From the NCBI GenBank assembly GCA_001661245.1, contig KV454011.1, positions 1,390,724-1,454,723 on the forward strand: a stretch of DNA of 64,000 nucleotides. Direction: 5' to 3'. The translations under genes were made by a program, and so were the position numbers. Positions 39,901 through 51,181 of the stretch are shown here, piece by piece (position 1 is the first letter of the stretch; each line of letters opens with the position of its first letter). Under the pieces are notes generated by a model. The model had not been told where the DNA came from. It saw only the letters and a program-made list of their open reading frames with translations, and did no database searches. Source of the DNA: Pachysolen tannophilus NRRL Y-2460. Taxonomy: Eukaryota > Ascomycota > Pichiomycetes > Alaninales > Pachysolenaceae.

Positions 39901-42900
39901 AAGAAGGATTTTTCTGCAAATATTTCGTTTGCTCTTCGACAATTTCGTGATTTCTGTCAATAATACCTCTTACAGCTGTACCTAAATCTTCTTCAGCTTC
40001 TTGAATATCCTTGAACCGGTAATGACCAGCTTTAGAAGCGTTAGAAGAAAAAAAGGGATTCGACCTAAATATATCATAAAATACTTTGATTTTTGAAGCT
40101 GCACCACTATAATACGGCACTTTTGAAATCCATTTATTTGCAGCAATAATCTTAGGCTTTTTCAATCCTGAAGAACTCTTTTCTTTTTCATTTCCAATTT
40201 TGTTGAAGCCTTTCACTTTTCCATTCAACAATAAATACAAAATTTCCTCTTTCGTATTCTCAGCATTAGTGACATTATTATTTTTTCTCAACGTGATCCT
40301 CTCTTTAAAATCAGAAAATACACTTCTTTCAGGGTCCTTGGTCAATTCACTTTTCAAATTCTTTAAATACTGTTGAATTTGTTCATTTCTCTTATCTGTT
40401 TCCGAAATTTCTAAATTTTCAGCAATGACAGCAATGAAAATGTTTAAAATAATAAAATTCGAAAAAATGAACCACATGATTATATATGCCGCGCCAAAAA
40501 ACTTCAGCGATTTATTTTTGGCATATTGCTGGACAATATATAAAATAGATGACCAATTTTCAGTTGAAGTAACAGTATATAGCGAAATGAATACATTTGG
40601 TAATGTGTACATTCCCAACGGATTATCAGACATTTCAGATTCTGGCACTATCCCTTCAAAAAATCTTGACATGATAACACTAACTAAAAAAAGGAATATG
40701 AAGTAAAATAAGGACAAATCAAAAACTGTTCTGAAATTACCCAAAACTTTAATCCAAGTATTCTTAGTATAAGTGAAAAATAAAACGACACGGTAAAATC
40801 TTGAAATCTGGAAAGCAGTTAACCAGAAATAAGCATGACCCAACCTGCTATGTACAATAGGTATCACTATAATGCTCGTAATAACAGCCAAAAATAAGTC
40901 AAAAATATTTTTTCTGGAATAGAAAAAATTTCGCCAATGTGGAAGAAAACAGCAAAATCTTAATACTATTTCAAATAGTAAAATCAAGGTTACCGCACTT
41001 TCAAACTTGTACAAAGTCTTTATTTCGGTGCTACTTGAATTCTCATTCCTAGTACATTGCACAATTAAATCCACAACTATAATTAGTAGAAAAACCCATT
41101 CGAATTTATAGTACCATTTTAAAAATGGTAATTTCTTTTTCAAGTCATTATATAAGAATTCTTTTTTCCAATTTTTAATGCTGAACACTTTTTTTTTTTG
41201 TGACAATTTTTGTTGTTCAGAAATTTCATCTCTTGTTATCTTAAATGCAGTAACAATAACTGCAACTAATAAATTCACTAACCAAACTGTTAAGAAAAAA
41301 ACTCCAAATATGAAAAACAAGGAAGAAGCTAAAGTATCACTATCCATAGTATAATACATTATATCTGTAAAAGTATTGGCACTCATAACAACAAATACTA
41401 ATTCAAATGAATTTGCAATATTATCGAAACTCATAGTATTACCATATGGATTGGTATTAGAGACACATTTGGAATACACAGGGCATCTGTAGCCCTTGAT
41501 TTCTCCAGATGATGTACCATCTGCAAAAATGTAAGCCTTAGCTTCTGATGTAGTTGCATCAATGTAACTACCGCAAAATTGAAAATCATTAACATAATAA
41601 TCTGATGGATCATCTGGGTCATACCATACACACTGTCTTCTTAGTGAAGATTTAAATGACTGAACCCCAATAATTGCAAAAAAAATCCAAAAACTTATTA
41701 TGAAAAACGAAATATCCACCAATTCAGGTGCAGCTTTTTTCAAAGCTCTTAAGATTGTTAATGTACCATGTGTCAAATTAGTTAACCTCAAAATTCTTAA
41801 ACACATTAAAGATCTGAATAATGTGATATGATGTTTCAAATCATATTGTTTGAACGAAAGAAAGAACGAAAGCCAAAATGATAAAGTTGAAACAAAATCA
41901 ACTCTGTTCCAACTACTTCTCAAAAATGCTCTACTGACTGGAACTCCAGTTGCAGCCTCTTCTTTCAAATTATGTAAAGTCACTGAATGTACAGGCTTTT
42001 TAGGTCTTTCTTGAAAAATCTTCATATCATCGTTTAATAGGTTGAAACCTTTCTTAATATCTTTTGATAAATTTTTATCACCATCTACCATTGTTCTATT
42101 ACGTAATCTTTTGAAAGTCCATTTGAAATATTTTTCCCAAACTACATTTGGCTTATATTCCAAATTTAATTCTTCATACATTTGGGAATCATCAACTAGA
42201 CCAAAAGTTATTATTTTCATCATGACTTCAATTGTATAAAATACATTAACAAATACTAAAACCCAATCTACCCAGGTATACTTTCCATTATAGACGTAAC
42301 CTCTAGAATATGGATTCCATTGTTGATAAACTAGTACTACAGTTTGTAATAATGTGAATTGCAAAACTACTGGATCAAACCAATTTTTCAAAATTATTGA
42401 TGCACATCTTAATCTTAATCTATTTCTTGGACCAAAATATTTCAATGAGTTACCAAATAAACGAATACCTTCCAATCCTGAATATCTTCTATTTGTATTA
42501 TTTATATTTGTATTGATTTCATTAGGTTCGTTTATTGTATGACGATTTGCAGAATTAAAGGAAAATGTATCTTCTTCACTGGCTGGAGATTCTTGGCGAG
42601 AAGATGTAAAAGTCATAACAGATTCTTCTTCTAAAGGTTCATCAGTAGAGTTATAATCAAAACTTGTTGAATTTTTTTGATTTGAATTGATACCCAATAA
42701 TTGTTCATCATTATCATCTTTACCATTGAACCTCGCTGTAAATTTTTTCAAAGCAATTGAAATCTTTCTTCTTGGAGTAGTTGAAGGTAATTTCCCGTCA
42801 TCTTCATGTTCTCTTATCTTCAAGCCATGCTCTAGATCGCCTGGAAATCGAACATGATTCTCATTATCAGAATAGCCTCTAGAAAGAATAGAAGACTTTG

Positions 42901-42940
42901 CCGACACATTATTATTATTATTATTATTATTATTGTTAAT

Positions 42941-42975
<35 letters not shown>

Positions 42976-43957
42976 TGTGGTTATTTGCGGATGAAGTCGT
43001 GACCATCAAGTATTCAGGGTATGATGGCACCTTCAAATTAACCGGCGAGCGTAAATCATCTAATTTTATTCCTTCTTGTTCTGGTTCATCAATATTACTT
43101 CGTGTTTCATTTCCACTTTTCGTAGATGATATTATATCTTCTGAACCACTTCCTGTCAGAGCGCTTCGAGGAGAACTTACCGGTAACCACATACCTTCAT
43201 TCTCATTACCTCCACTTCCTAAAGCAGCGGTTAACCCTTTATCCAAAACGTCTATATCTGCATCTTCCAATAAATTTGAAGAATGGAAAGATTCAACACT
43301 CCTGTTACCAACGCTGCTATCATCATCCAGCTCATTTACGGATAATGAACCTTTTGAGTTTTTAGAACGTCTTTTCGATGGAACAGATGAACCAGACCAA
43401 CTCAAATTATCTGAAGTATTATTATTATTGTTATTATTATTACGACTACCACTGTTGCCTCCTCCTGATTTGTGAATTTTACTGAAAAACGATGAAGTTG
43501 GAGATTTTGCAGTCAAATAACTAGTATTCTCAGCAGCTGCATTTGGACTTAAAAGAAAAGGTGAATTCAACAGGCTATTGTTTTTGGCATTTGTTGTGAA
43601 ACTATTGGGTGTAGCAGCCAAGTTTGATGTGTCTATCTTCAATCCTGGTGCTTTTTTAAATTTTTTTTGACGTTCTTTTCTTTCTGATTCAGAATCCATC
43701 GTCAGCGCTGTTGGTGGTGGGGATGTTTGAACCGTTCTTTCTGAAATCGCGGACCCTGCCGATGACCCTGCCGAAGGCCCCGCCGTGGTGGTCCCTTCTG
43801 CTGCCGACGAAGATGAAGTGGGAAGGTGAACCGTTGTTGATTCATGCTCTTGTACTGAAAATGTCGGAAGATTCAGTATCTCCTTATCAAATGAACTTCT
43901 TTCACCAGTCCCGTTTCCCTTCCCCTTCCCCTTCTCATCACTACTATCACTACTCAT
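36929..43957 (-). CDS. CCH1: Cch1, voltage-gated-type high-affinity calcium channel
   Basis: A 2342-aa channel with four repeats of six membrane segments, the fungal homologue of the calcium-channel alpha-1 subunit. Together with Mid1 it carries Ca2+ influx after pheromone, ER or cell-wall stress. S4-like helices are visible in repeats I (SLMCLRILRLTNLTHGTL) and III (VNGFKALRALRLLSLSSRAK). The pore segments read VMSANTFTD, TSTENWSS, SLEGWVDL and FGEGWNYI, so repeat I has Asn where the others have Glu. An EF-hand-like loop DPDGTGYIDPLDLP lies near residue 1990. The first 500 residues are disordered and polar, with several Asn runs near 175 and 325-350. Intronless. Confidence 0.97.
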
Positions 43958-45117
43958 AATTCAGAACAATATGACTAGACGCTCATGTATGAAAATGCAA
44001 AAAACCCCCCAAAGATAAAAAAAAAAAAAAAAAAAAAAGACAAAAAAAATGAGAGATCTAATAAAAGAATGAAATGTAGTAAATAAATTTAATTTCTCTT
44101 GTTCTTTTTGGTAATCTCTAATTGCACACCAAAAAATAAAAAAAAAAAAAAAAAAGCAGTAGAATATAGTTCAAGTTAATATATATCAAAGAATTTGATC
44201 TTTGATAAAGCAATTCAGTCTAGCCAAATATCTCTTGTATTGTACAATACAAAGCAACTATTCAAAAAAAAAAAAAAAAAAAAAAAAACTACTTTGTTCT
44301 ATATTTATATATTAATATTAATTTATTTATATATATATATTTTTGTATATATATATTTTTATATATTTCATAAAATTTACGTGCATCGTTGTTTAACTCT
44401 TAATGTCGTTGCCCCAAAATAGACATTTGATATTCAATCACACGACTTCAAATTGAAAAAAAGAAATCTCAGAACCGCAGTTAGGTTTTATAAAAGCGCG
44501 CTAAATACGTACGCAATATATACAGTTTAAACCGCAATTAAAAAATTTAATCCAAAAAGAGTAAATAATAAGAAAAGTACCGCTTTAGTCAAACAATACG
44601 GAATAAAATAGCAAAACGAGCAGTTTCTTGCAGAAAGGCCACCGGCTTCGCTCCGGAATTTTCTCCAAATTTCTCCTTTTCTACCTGCACGATAATGGAA
44701 ATGTGAAAAAAAAAATTTTTCACGTATGTAATGTAATCCAATTGAAAGAGTCAATCAGTCACATATTGAATATTTCATACATATAAATTTGTACATTAAT
44801 ATATATATATGTAAAAATATATGTATACAAATACAAATATATATATATATATAGACTTATATACGTATGTGTGATCAGTATATTTATATATTATTTTTTT
44901 TTACTAGAGTGAAAAATTCATATTAGTCATTTTAAATTAATTATTTTATAATTATATATATATATATATATCATTTATTTTGGTATATTTTTTATAAAAT
45001 TTTTTTTCTCAGTTCACATTCACATTTACTCACTATCACTAGTTGTCAGTGAAAAATATTTTTTTTTTTTTCTAATTATCTCTTTGGTTTAGAATAAAAT
45101 AGTGTTGAAGATTCATA
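43958..45117. promoter_or_regulatory. Divergent promoter CCH1 / homocitrate synthase
   Basis: A 1.16 kb region with long A tracts (44018-44039, 44141-44155, 44262-44287) and TA repeats (about 44328-44360, 44800-44850, 44955-44972). GAGTCA at 44748-44753 is the core of a Gcn4-type site, plausible for a lysine gene. A GC-rich CCGGCTTCGCTCCGG hairpin lies near 44642-44656. No gene was seen. Confidence 0.5.
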
Positions 45118-45146
45118 ATGGCTACAAGTAAGTGTTTAAAAAGAAA

Positions 45147-45177
<31 letters not shown>

Positions 45178-46540
45178 CTTTCCAGTTATGTGATGTGTTT
45201 ACTAACTTTAGGTGTTGATTATCTTAGACGGTTATAAAAAAGTCTCAGAGGAGCCACAGAGACAAATTCATCAGGTAAACCCATATGGTCCAAATCCTGC
45301 TGATTTTTTATCAAATGTTGGAAATTTTCAGTTGATTGAATCGACTTTAAGAGAAGGTGAACAATTTGCCAATTCTTTTTTTTCTACAGAGAAAAAAATT
45401 GAAATAGCTAAAGCTTTAGATGATTTTGGGGTTGATTATATTGAGTTAACTTCTCCAGTTGCTTCTGAACAATCTAGAAGTGATTGTGAGGCTATTTGTA
45501 AATTGGGACTAAAAGCCAAAATCTTGACACATATTAGATGTCATATGGATGATGCTAGAGTTGCTGTTGAAACAGGTGTTGATGGTGTTGATGTTGTTAT
45601 TGGTACTTCTCAATTTTTAAGACAATATTCTCATGGTAAAGATATGAACTATATTGCTCAATCTGCTGTAGAAGTTATTGAATTTGTTAAATCCAAAGGA
45701 ATTGAAATTAGATTTTCTTCTGAAGATTCTTTTAGATCTGATATTGTTGATTTATTGAATATTTATAAGACAGTGGACAAAATCGGAGTTAACAGGGTTG
45801 GTATTGCAGATACAGTTGGTTGTGCTAATCCAAGACAAGTTTATGAGTTGGTCAAAACTTTAAAATCTGTTGTTCATTGTGATATTGAATGTCATTTCCA
45901 TAACGATACAGGTTGTGCTATTGCCAATGCTTATACTGCTTTAGAAGCTGGTGCAAGACTTATTGATGTTTCTGTATTAGGAATTGGTGAAAGAAATGGT
46001 ATCACTCCATTAGGAGGACTTATGGCTAGAATGATTGCCGCTGATAGAGATTATGTCTTGTCAAAATATAAATTACATAAGTTAAGAGATTTGGAAAATT
46101 TGGTTGCTGAAGCAGTTCAAGTGAATATTCCATTTAACAATCCAATTACTGGTTTCTGTGCTTTTACTCATAAAGCAGGTATTCATGCAAAAGCTATATT
46201 AGCTAATCCATCAACTTATGAAATTTTAAAACCATCAGATTTTGGTCTTACAAGATATATTCATTTTGCAAACAGATTAACTGGATGGAACGCTATCAAA
46301 TCAAGAGTTGATCAATTGAATTTGAATTTAACAGATGAACAATGTAAAGAAGTTACCACCAAAATTAAAAAAATGGGAGATATTAGACCTTTGAATATTG
46401 ATGATGTTGATTCCATCATCAAAGATTATCATACTGATATCTCAACACCTAAATTGAGAGCTAACAATACTACTACAGAAGTAGAAGTTGATGAATTAAA
46501 TGAAGTTTCTGAAGCTAAAAGACAAAAAACAGAGGCTTGA
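45118..46540 (+). CDS. LYS20: Homocitrate synthase, two exons
   Basis: Exon 1 is ATGGCTACAA at 45118-45127, the intron 45128-45227, exon 2 45228-46540; the product is 440 aa. It is the first enzyme of the alpha-aminoadipate lysine pathway, condensing acetyl-CoA and 2-oxoglutarate. The spliced start reads [13 protein letters not shown]. The body follows Lys20/21 closely: [85 protein letters not shown] and the metal-site [11 protein letters not shown]. The lysine-feedback region [15 protein letters not shown] is also present. The C-terminus ends EAKRQKTEA, similar to the basic tail linked to nuclear location in yeast. Confidence 0.96.
45128..45227 (+). other. LYS20: Spliceosomal intron of homocitrate synthase gene (100 nt)
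   Basis: Donor GTAAGT, branch TACTAAC at 45200-45206. The first AG (45210-45211) is only five bases after the branch motif and gives an early stop. The next AG (45226-45227) keeps the frame and was chosen. Confidence 0.85.
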
Positions 46541-47089
46541 AATATTGATATTTATATATATATATATATATATATATAAACATAATTTTTGTTTTATTAT
46601 TTTTACTATTATTATTTAACAACAATTGAATCGACATTTACTCTTTTTATTTGATTTTTCTTTCATTTGATTTTGACTTTGACTTTGATTTTCAACTGTG
46701 CTTACCACTATTAAAAACAAGTTAATTGTATGGTTTTCATATTTTGGGTTTCATTTTTTTTCTAAAAAAAAAAAAATAAGAGAATACAACTTTTAAAATT
46801 GATATTGTTATTATCAATAACTTTTATCTAGATCTGAAATAATCAAGTAGATGGACGGCCTTTGTATTGCTCCATTTCGTTCTTTCTTTGCCTCAAAAAC
46901 AAACAAACAAAATGGTGATGTGTGTTTTCATAGGCGGCAATAGGTACAATTTCCTTATTAGGAATCGGAAAGATAAATAAATACATCTTTTATATAATTA
47001 TTTTTAATTCTAAAACCTATTTTCTCTTTTAGATCGATGGATCGGTAGATAAGATCAGAAAGCATGGCTAAGTTCATGTTATATTAGAT
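46541..47089. other. Intergenic region upstream of the SNF2 gene
   Basis: A 549-bp region with a TA repeat just after the stop (about 46552-46578), GACTTTGACTTTGA repeats near 46674-46687 and ATCGATGGATCGGTAGAT near 47033. A short upstream ATG at 47064 (ATGGCTAAG...TAG) precedes the main start. No other gene was seen. Confidence 0.5.
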
Positions 47090-50000
47090 ATGTCATCAAC
47101 ATCATCTGTGAAACTATTTCAAAAAGTTTCGGCTATAACGAATAATCTACCAAATTTGGAACCGTTGGGAACATTATTTTTGAAGAACTTACCTAGACTT
47201 CCATCTAATGGTATTGAAGTTTCTTCAGATGATGATTGGCGTTGGTTTGATCCTCCAGCAAATGAAAATACCATTTTGAGATCAATTAATTGTGATAGTA
47301 AAAATGATCAATTCACGTTTGCAGATTTATTAATAGATTTAAAATATTTATCAGATAGGTGTTATATAAAGATAACATATAAGCATCTTGCCAACAATTT
47401 TGCAATTTTGAGAATATATACAGTGCCATTTGATGTTACTGGACACCATTATATAAGTGAATATAGAGATTTATACAGAAGAGGGAAATCGATATTATGG
47501 CATGCTGGAAGATTTAAAGCAGTTTTGAGTAATTTATTAATGATTTTAGATTATTCCAGAGAATCATGGATTGGTAAATTTGAAAAACCAAGAGAAAAAA
47601 CGAAAAATTTATTGATATTTGATTGCTTGAAACCATGGGAAGAGTTTCATTCTAATAAGATAGGTATGAAAAAATATTTCAATGAAGAATTTGGAAATCA
47701 ACAGGATATTTTCAATTATCACATCACAAGGTTAATTAATAGAAAACCTTATTCAAAATATGACAGTAACTTTAATGATATATCTAATTCTGATTGTAAT
47801 ACAGAAGATCTAGAAGCAAGGTTATTAAAATTGTACAACGATATAAAATCTCCAGATTTCAGCTATTTAGATTCTCATACGATAAAGAAAGATCAAAGAG
47901 AATTGATACTTGAAGTATTGAATAATGAAATTCCAGGTTTCAAATCAACTTTATACCCATATCAAAGACAGTCTGTAGCCAAGATGTTAGAAAGAGAGTT
48001 TTTCCCTAGGAGAATAACAAACTATATAGAAATTGAACTGTTTTTAGGAAATGGGAAAAAAATTTATCTTGATATAAAATCATTGAAATTTTTTCAACAT
48101 TCGGAAACCTTTGTTACACCTAGAGGTGGGATACTAGCAGAAAATATGGGATTGGGGAAAACCTGTATATGTTTGGCTTTAATCAGCGTTTCAAAATTAC
48201 AAGTTTCGCAAATTCCGGAAGAATTTAAAACAGATAACATTATAAGCGTTAAAAGACATGACCATCAACTTTTGAAATTAACAGACATTTGTATTAATAA
48301 GATCAATAGTGAGTCAATAATTTGGAAAATGTATATGAATAATTTACCAGCGTCATGCATAACTTTATTAGAATCGAACCCCGGTGTTTTCATTATTCCA
48401 GAACAAAAGAATCCATTTATAAGAAAAAGTAATAGACTTACATCTTCAAGCTCGATAAATTCGGTGAAACAAGATCTAGATAAAAAACTTTATCTCTGTA
48501 CGGCTACACTAATAGTAACACCGGATAATTTATACCATCAATGGTTACAAGAAATATCTAAACATATGAATAGCGGCTTTTTAAATATTTTCAAAGTTCC
48601 TTCTTACAACTCTCCAGTGCCGAAACCAGAAGAATTACTCAAGTACGATGTAGTATTGATGTCAAATTCGGCTTTTGGTAAGCAGTCTGAATTACGTGAT
48701 TCCAGTTTGAAAAAAATTTACTGGAAACGTTTCATTATTGATGAAGGTCATAGTATGAATAGCAAAAATTCGAGATCCGTTTATATGGCGAAGGAATTGT
48801 TTGTCGAAAGAAAATGGGCAATTAGTGGGACTCCAACTGCAGGATTGACAAGATTACATATGAACGAAGAATTAGAAAAAGAAGATAATAGTGATAATAG
48901 TTCAATAAATGGTGAAAATAAAGCTAAGAATAACGACTATATAGTTAAGAGAAAATTTGATGCGAGAGAAGATTTATCGAGGTTAGGATTATTAATCTCC
49001 AATTTTTTTAAAATAGATCCTTGGTCAAGTGATACTAAATTATGGACAAAAACGGTAGCAGCACCTTTTTTAAGTAGGATATTTGGATCAGATTTATTAT
49101 TAACGAAAATTTTATCTTCATTGTTAGTACGACATTCACTTTCAGATATTGAAAATGATGTTGAATTGCCAGCATTACACCACAAGGCGGTATTTTTGAA
49201 ACCATCTTTCCATGATAAGATATCAGTGAATTTATTCATGAGTGTTTTGGCTGCTAATGCAGTAACGTCGGAAAGAGTTGACCAGGATTATATGTTTCAC
49301 CCGTCGAATAGGTCTGAGTTGAGGCGATTGATCACCAATTTGCAAAGAGCTACTTTTTATTGGACAGGTTTTACCATTAATGATATTGAAGTATTGGTAC
49401 AGATTTGTCAACTGGCGAAAAAGAAGAAATATGCAAATGGTCGTAATTACTACAGTGATAGCGACTTAAAACTTTTGTCGAATTGCATTAAGCTGGCTAA
49501 AACCGCATTATCGAATTCAAGATGGAGAACAGTTTCTGCAATTCATGAGATGAACTATTTTATATCCCCTTTGCCAACTCCGTTCATCAGATCTCTATCA
49601 ATTGGCATTTTAGAAGAGAGTGAGAATATAAGTGTTTATGGCGCTCCACAATTATTAGCGGCACAAAAGTTTTTTTTCAAAAATAGATTTCTTAGAGATT
49701 TAAACAGATTGACTGAGAGATTGGAGGATTTTTCAAAACCTTTTTGGACCAATTACTGGAAGGATACAGAAAAGAAGAATATACAGCGTATTAAAAATCA
49801 TGATGGCCAGCCAATTGACGCAGAGACAGTTAAGGAGGCTATTCAAGAACCATCCAGATGGACCAAAAAAAAGAAACATAGGAGGGAGGAAGAACTGAAA
49901 ATAGATCAGGAAGAAGAGACGTTAGTACAGGAAATTGTTCCTTTAACTTCTCCGAGAAAGAGAAAGTCAACTACTTTGAAAAGTAACACAACGAAAAAAA

Positions 50001-51109
50001 TAAGTTTGAATAATTCTAACTCATCGATGCAATTATTATCAAGAAGAGATGATGGTTGCATAAACACGATTTCTGAAAGTATAGAAAACAATAGCTGCAA
50101 TTTTCTGTTGAGTTCCAATATAAGAAAAGCAAAGATTTTAGGAACTGCATCTTCTAAATTATCATATTTAGCTTCAAGATTACTTGAACACCAACATGAT
50201 AATATTAAATCAATAGTTTTTTTTGAATTTGAAGATTCAGCATATTATTTAACAGAATTGTTAGATATTATAGGTGTAAACTATATAATGTATGCTACTT
50301 TTATTAAGTCAAGACAAAGGTCAGAAAATTTGTCGAAATTTGATACTTATGACCAAGGAGGAGTAAGTTTAATAATGGATTTGAAATTAGCTTCTCATGG
50401 ACTAACAATAATTTCGGCAACAAGAGTATACTTTATTAATCCAGTATGGAAAAGGGCAATTGAAGCACAAGCGATAAAGAGAGCACATAGAATTGGCCAA
50501 ACCAATGAGGTTTATGTTGAAACGTTAATTCTTAATGGTACCATTGAAGAAGAAATGTATAGGAAAAGGTTGAATTCCAAAGAGACATACATTGATAATT
50601 TAGATATTGGAAGAGAAGCACAAGACTATAAAGGAAAAGAAAATCAAGTAGAAGCAAATACGTTAATTGATGATTCTGGTATGCAAGAATTTATCACAAG
50701 ACATATTTTCCTTAATCTTGACGAAGAAAATGAATTAGAATATAGTCCATTCAAATGCCCTTCAATTTGCAAAGAACCTAAGATTGGTAGCAATGATAAC
50801 ATTCAAGAAGATCCTGCAACATTATTAGAGCCTGTTGGTACAATCGACATGAAAACCAAAATGAGATTATGGGATGTTCCATTATTCAATGAAGGTAGTT
50901 TAGAGAAAATTAATGAAAATAGTTCAAAAATTAAAAATGGATTTGGAATTATTGATAGTGAAACTGCATATAGTGATCATATTATAATCCATAAAATCGA
51001 GGAGGGGAAAGAAGGTAAATTGGCTGAGATCAATAGGCAAGAAAGGATTCGTTATGCAAAAGAATTAAGAAATCAAAGACTTTCCAAGAAAAAAGTTAGG
51101 TTTATATAA
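47090..51109 (+). CDS. SNF2-family ATPase (Rad5/Rad16-like branch) with DEGH motif
   Basis: A 1339-aa helicase-like protein. YPYQRQSVAKML near residue 289 begins the ATPase region. Walker A is GGILAENMGLGKT near 344-356. Motif II reads IIDEGHSMNSKNSRS near 549 (DEGH, not DEAH), followed by KWAISGTPTAGL (motif III) near 583. The C-terminal helicase half has motif V GGVSLIMDLKLASHGLTI near 1093 and motif VI RAHRIGQTNEVYVETL near 1130. The inserted region between lobes is long (about 500 residues). I see no RING finger. The family is a fungal SNF2 group close to Rad5/Rad16; the exact orthologue is not recognised. Nuclear chromatin or repair role is inferred. Confidence 0.88.
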   Translation: MSSTSSVKLFQKVSAITNNLPNLEPLGTLFLKNLPRLPSNGIEVSSDDDWRWFDPPANENTILRSINCDSKNDQFTFADLLIDLKYLSDRCYIKITYKHLANNFAILRIYTVPFDVTGHHYISEYRDLYRRGKSILWHAGRFKAVLSNLLMILDYSRESWIGKFEKPREKTKNLLIFDCLKPWEEFHSNKIGMKKYFNEEFGNQQDIFNYHITRLINRKPYSKYDSNFNDISNSDCNTEDLEARLLKLYNDIKSPDFSYLDSHTIKKDQRELILEVLNNEIPGFKSTLYPYQRQSVAKMLEREFFPRRITNYIEIELFLGNGKKIYLDIKSLKFFQHSETFVTPRGGILAENMGLGKTCICLALISVSKLQVSQIPEEFKTDNIISVKRHDHQLLKLTDICINKINSESIIWKMYMNNLPASCITLLESNPGVFIIPEQKNPFIRKSNRLTSSSSINSVKQDLDKKLYLCTATLIVTPDNLYHQWLQEISKHMNSGFLNIFKVPSYNSPVPKPEELLKYDVVLMSNSAFGKQSELRDSSLKKIYWKRFIIDEGHSMNSKNSRSVYMAKELFVERKWAISGTPTAGLTRLHMNEELEKEDNSDNSSINGENKAKNNDYIVKRKFDAREDLSRLGLLISNFFKIDPWSSDTKLWTKTVAAPFLSRIFGSDLLLTKILSSLLVRHSLSDIENDVELPALHHKAVFLKPSFHDKISVNLFMSVLAANAVTSERVDQDYMFHPSNRSELRRLITNLQRATFYWTGFTINDIEVLVQICQLAKKKKYANGRNYYSDSDLKLLSNCIKLAKTALSNSRWRTVSAIHEMNYFISPLPTPFIRSLSIGILEESENISVYGAPQLLAAQKFFFKNRFLRDLNRLTERLEDFSKPFWTNYWKDTEKKNIQRIKNHDGQPIDAETVKEAIQEPSRWTKKKKHRREEELKIDQEEETLVQEIVPLTSPRKRKSTTLKSNTTKKISLNNSNSSMQLLSRRDDGCINTISESIENNSCNFLLSSNIRKAKILGTASSKLSYLASRLLEHQHDNIKSIVFFEFEDSAYYLTELLDIIGVNYIMYATFIKSRQRSENLSKFDTYDQGGVSLIMDLKLASHGLTIISATRVYFINPVWKRAIEAQAIKRAHRIGQTNEVYVETLILNGTIEEEMYRKRLNSKETYIDNLDIGREAQDYKGKENQVEANTLIDDSGMQEFITRHIFLNLDEENELEYSPFKCPSICKEPKIGSNDNIQEDPATLLEPVGTIDMKTKMRLWDVPLFNEGSLEKINENSSKIKNGFGIIDSETAYSDHIIIHKIEEGKEGKLAEINRQERIRYAKELRNQRLSKKKVRFI

Positions 51110-51181
51110 ACATGAAAAAAAAAAAAAAAATAATGTAAATGATTATTATTATTAAATTCTATAAATACATAAAATGATATA

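Noticed and set aside
38277-40706. Several antisense ORFs of 75-154 codons inside CCH1
   Set aside because: Shadows of the coding strand; no start context or family match.
44195-44422. 75-codon plus-strand ORF between CCH1 and homocitrate synthase
   Set aside because: Poly-Lys and Tyr/Ile repeats from A tract and TA repeats.
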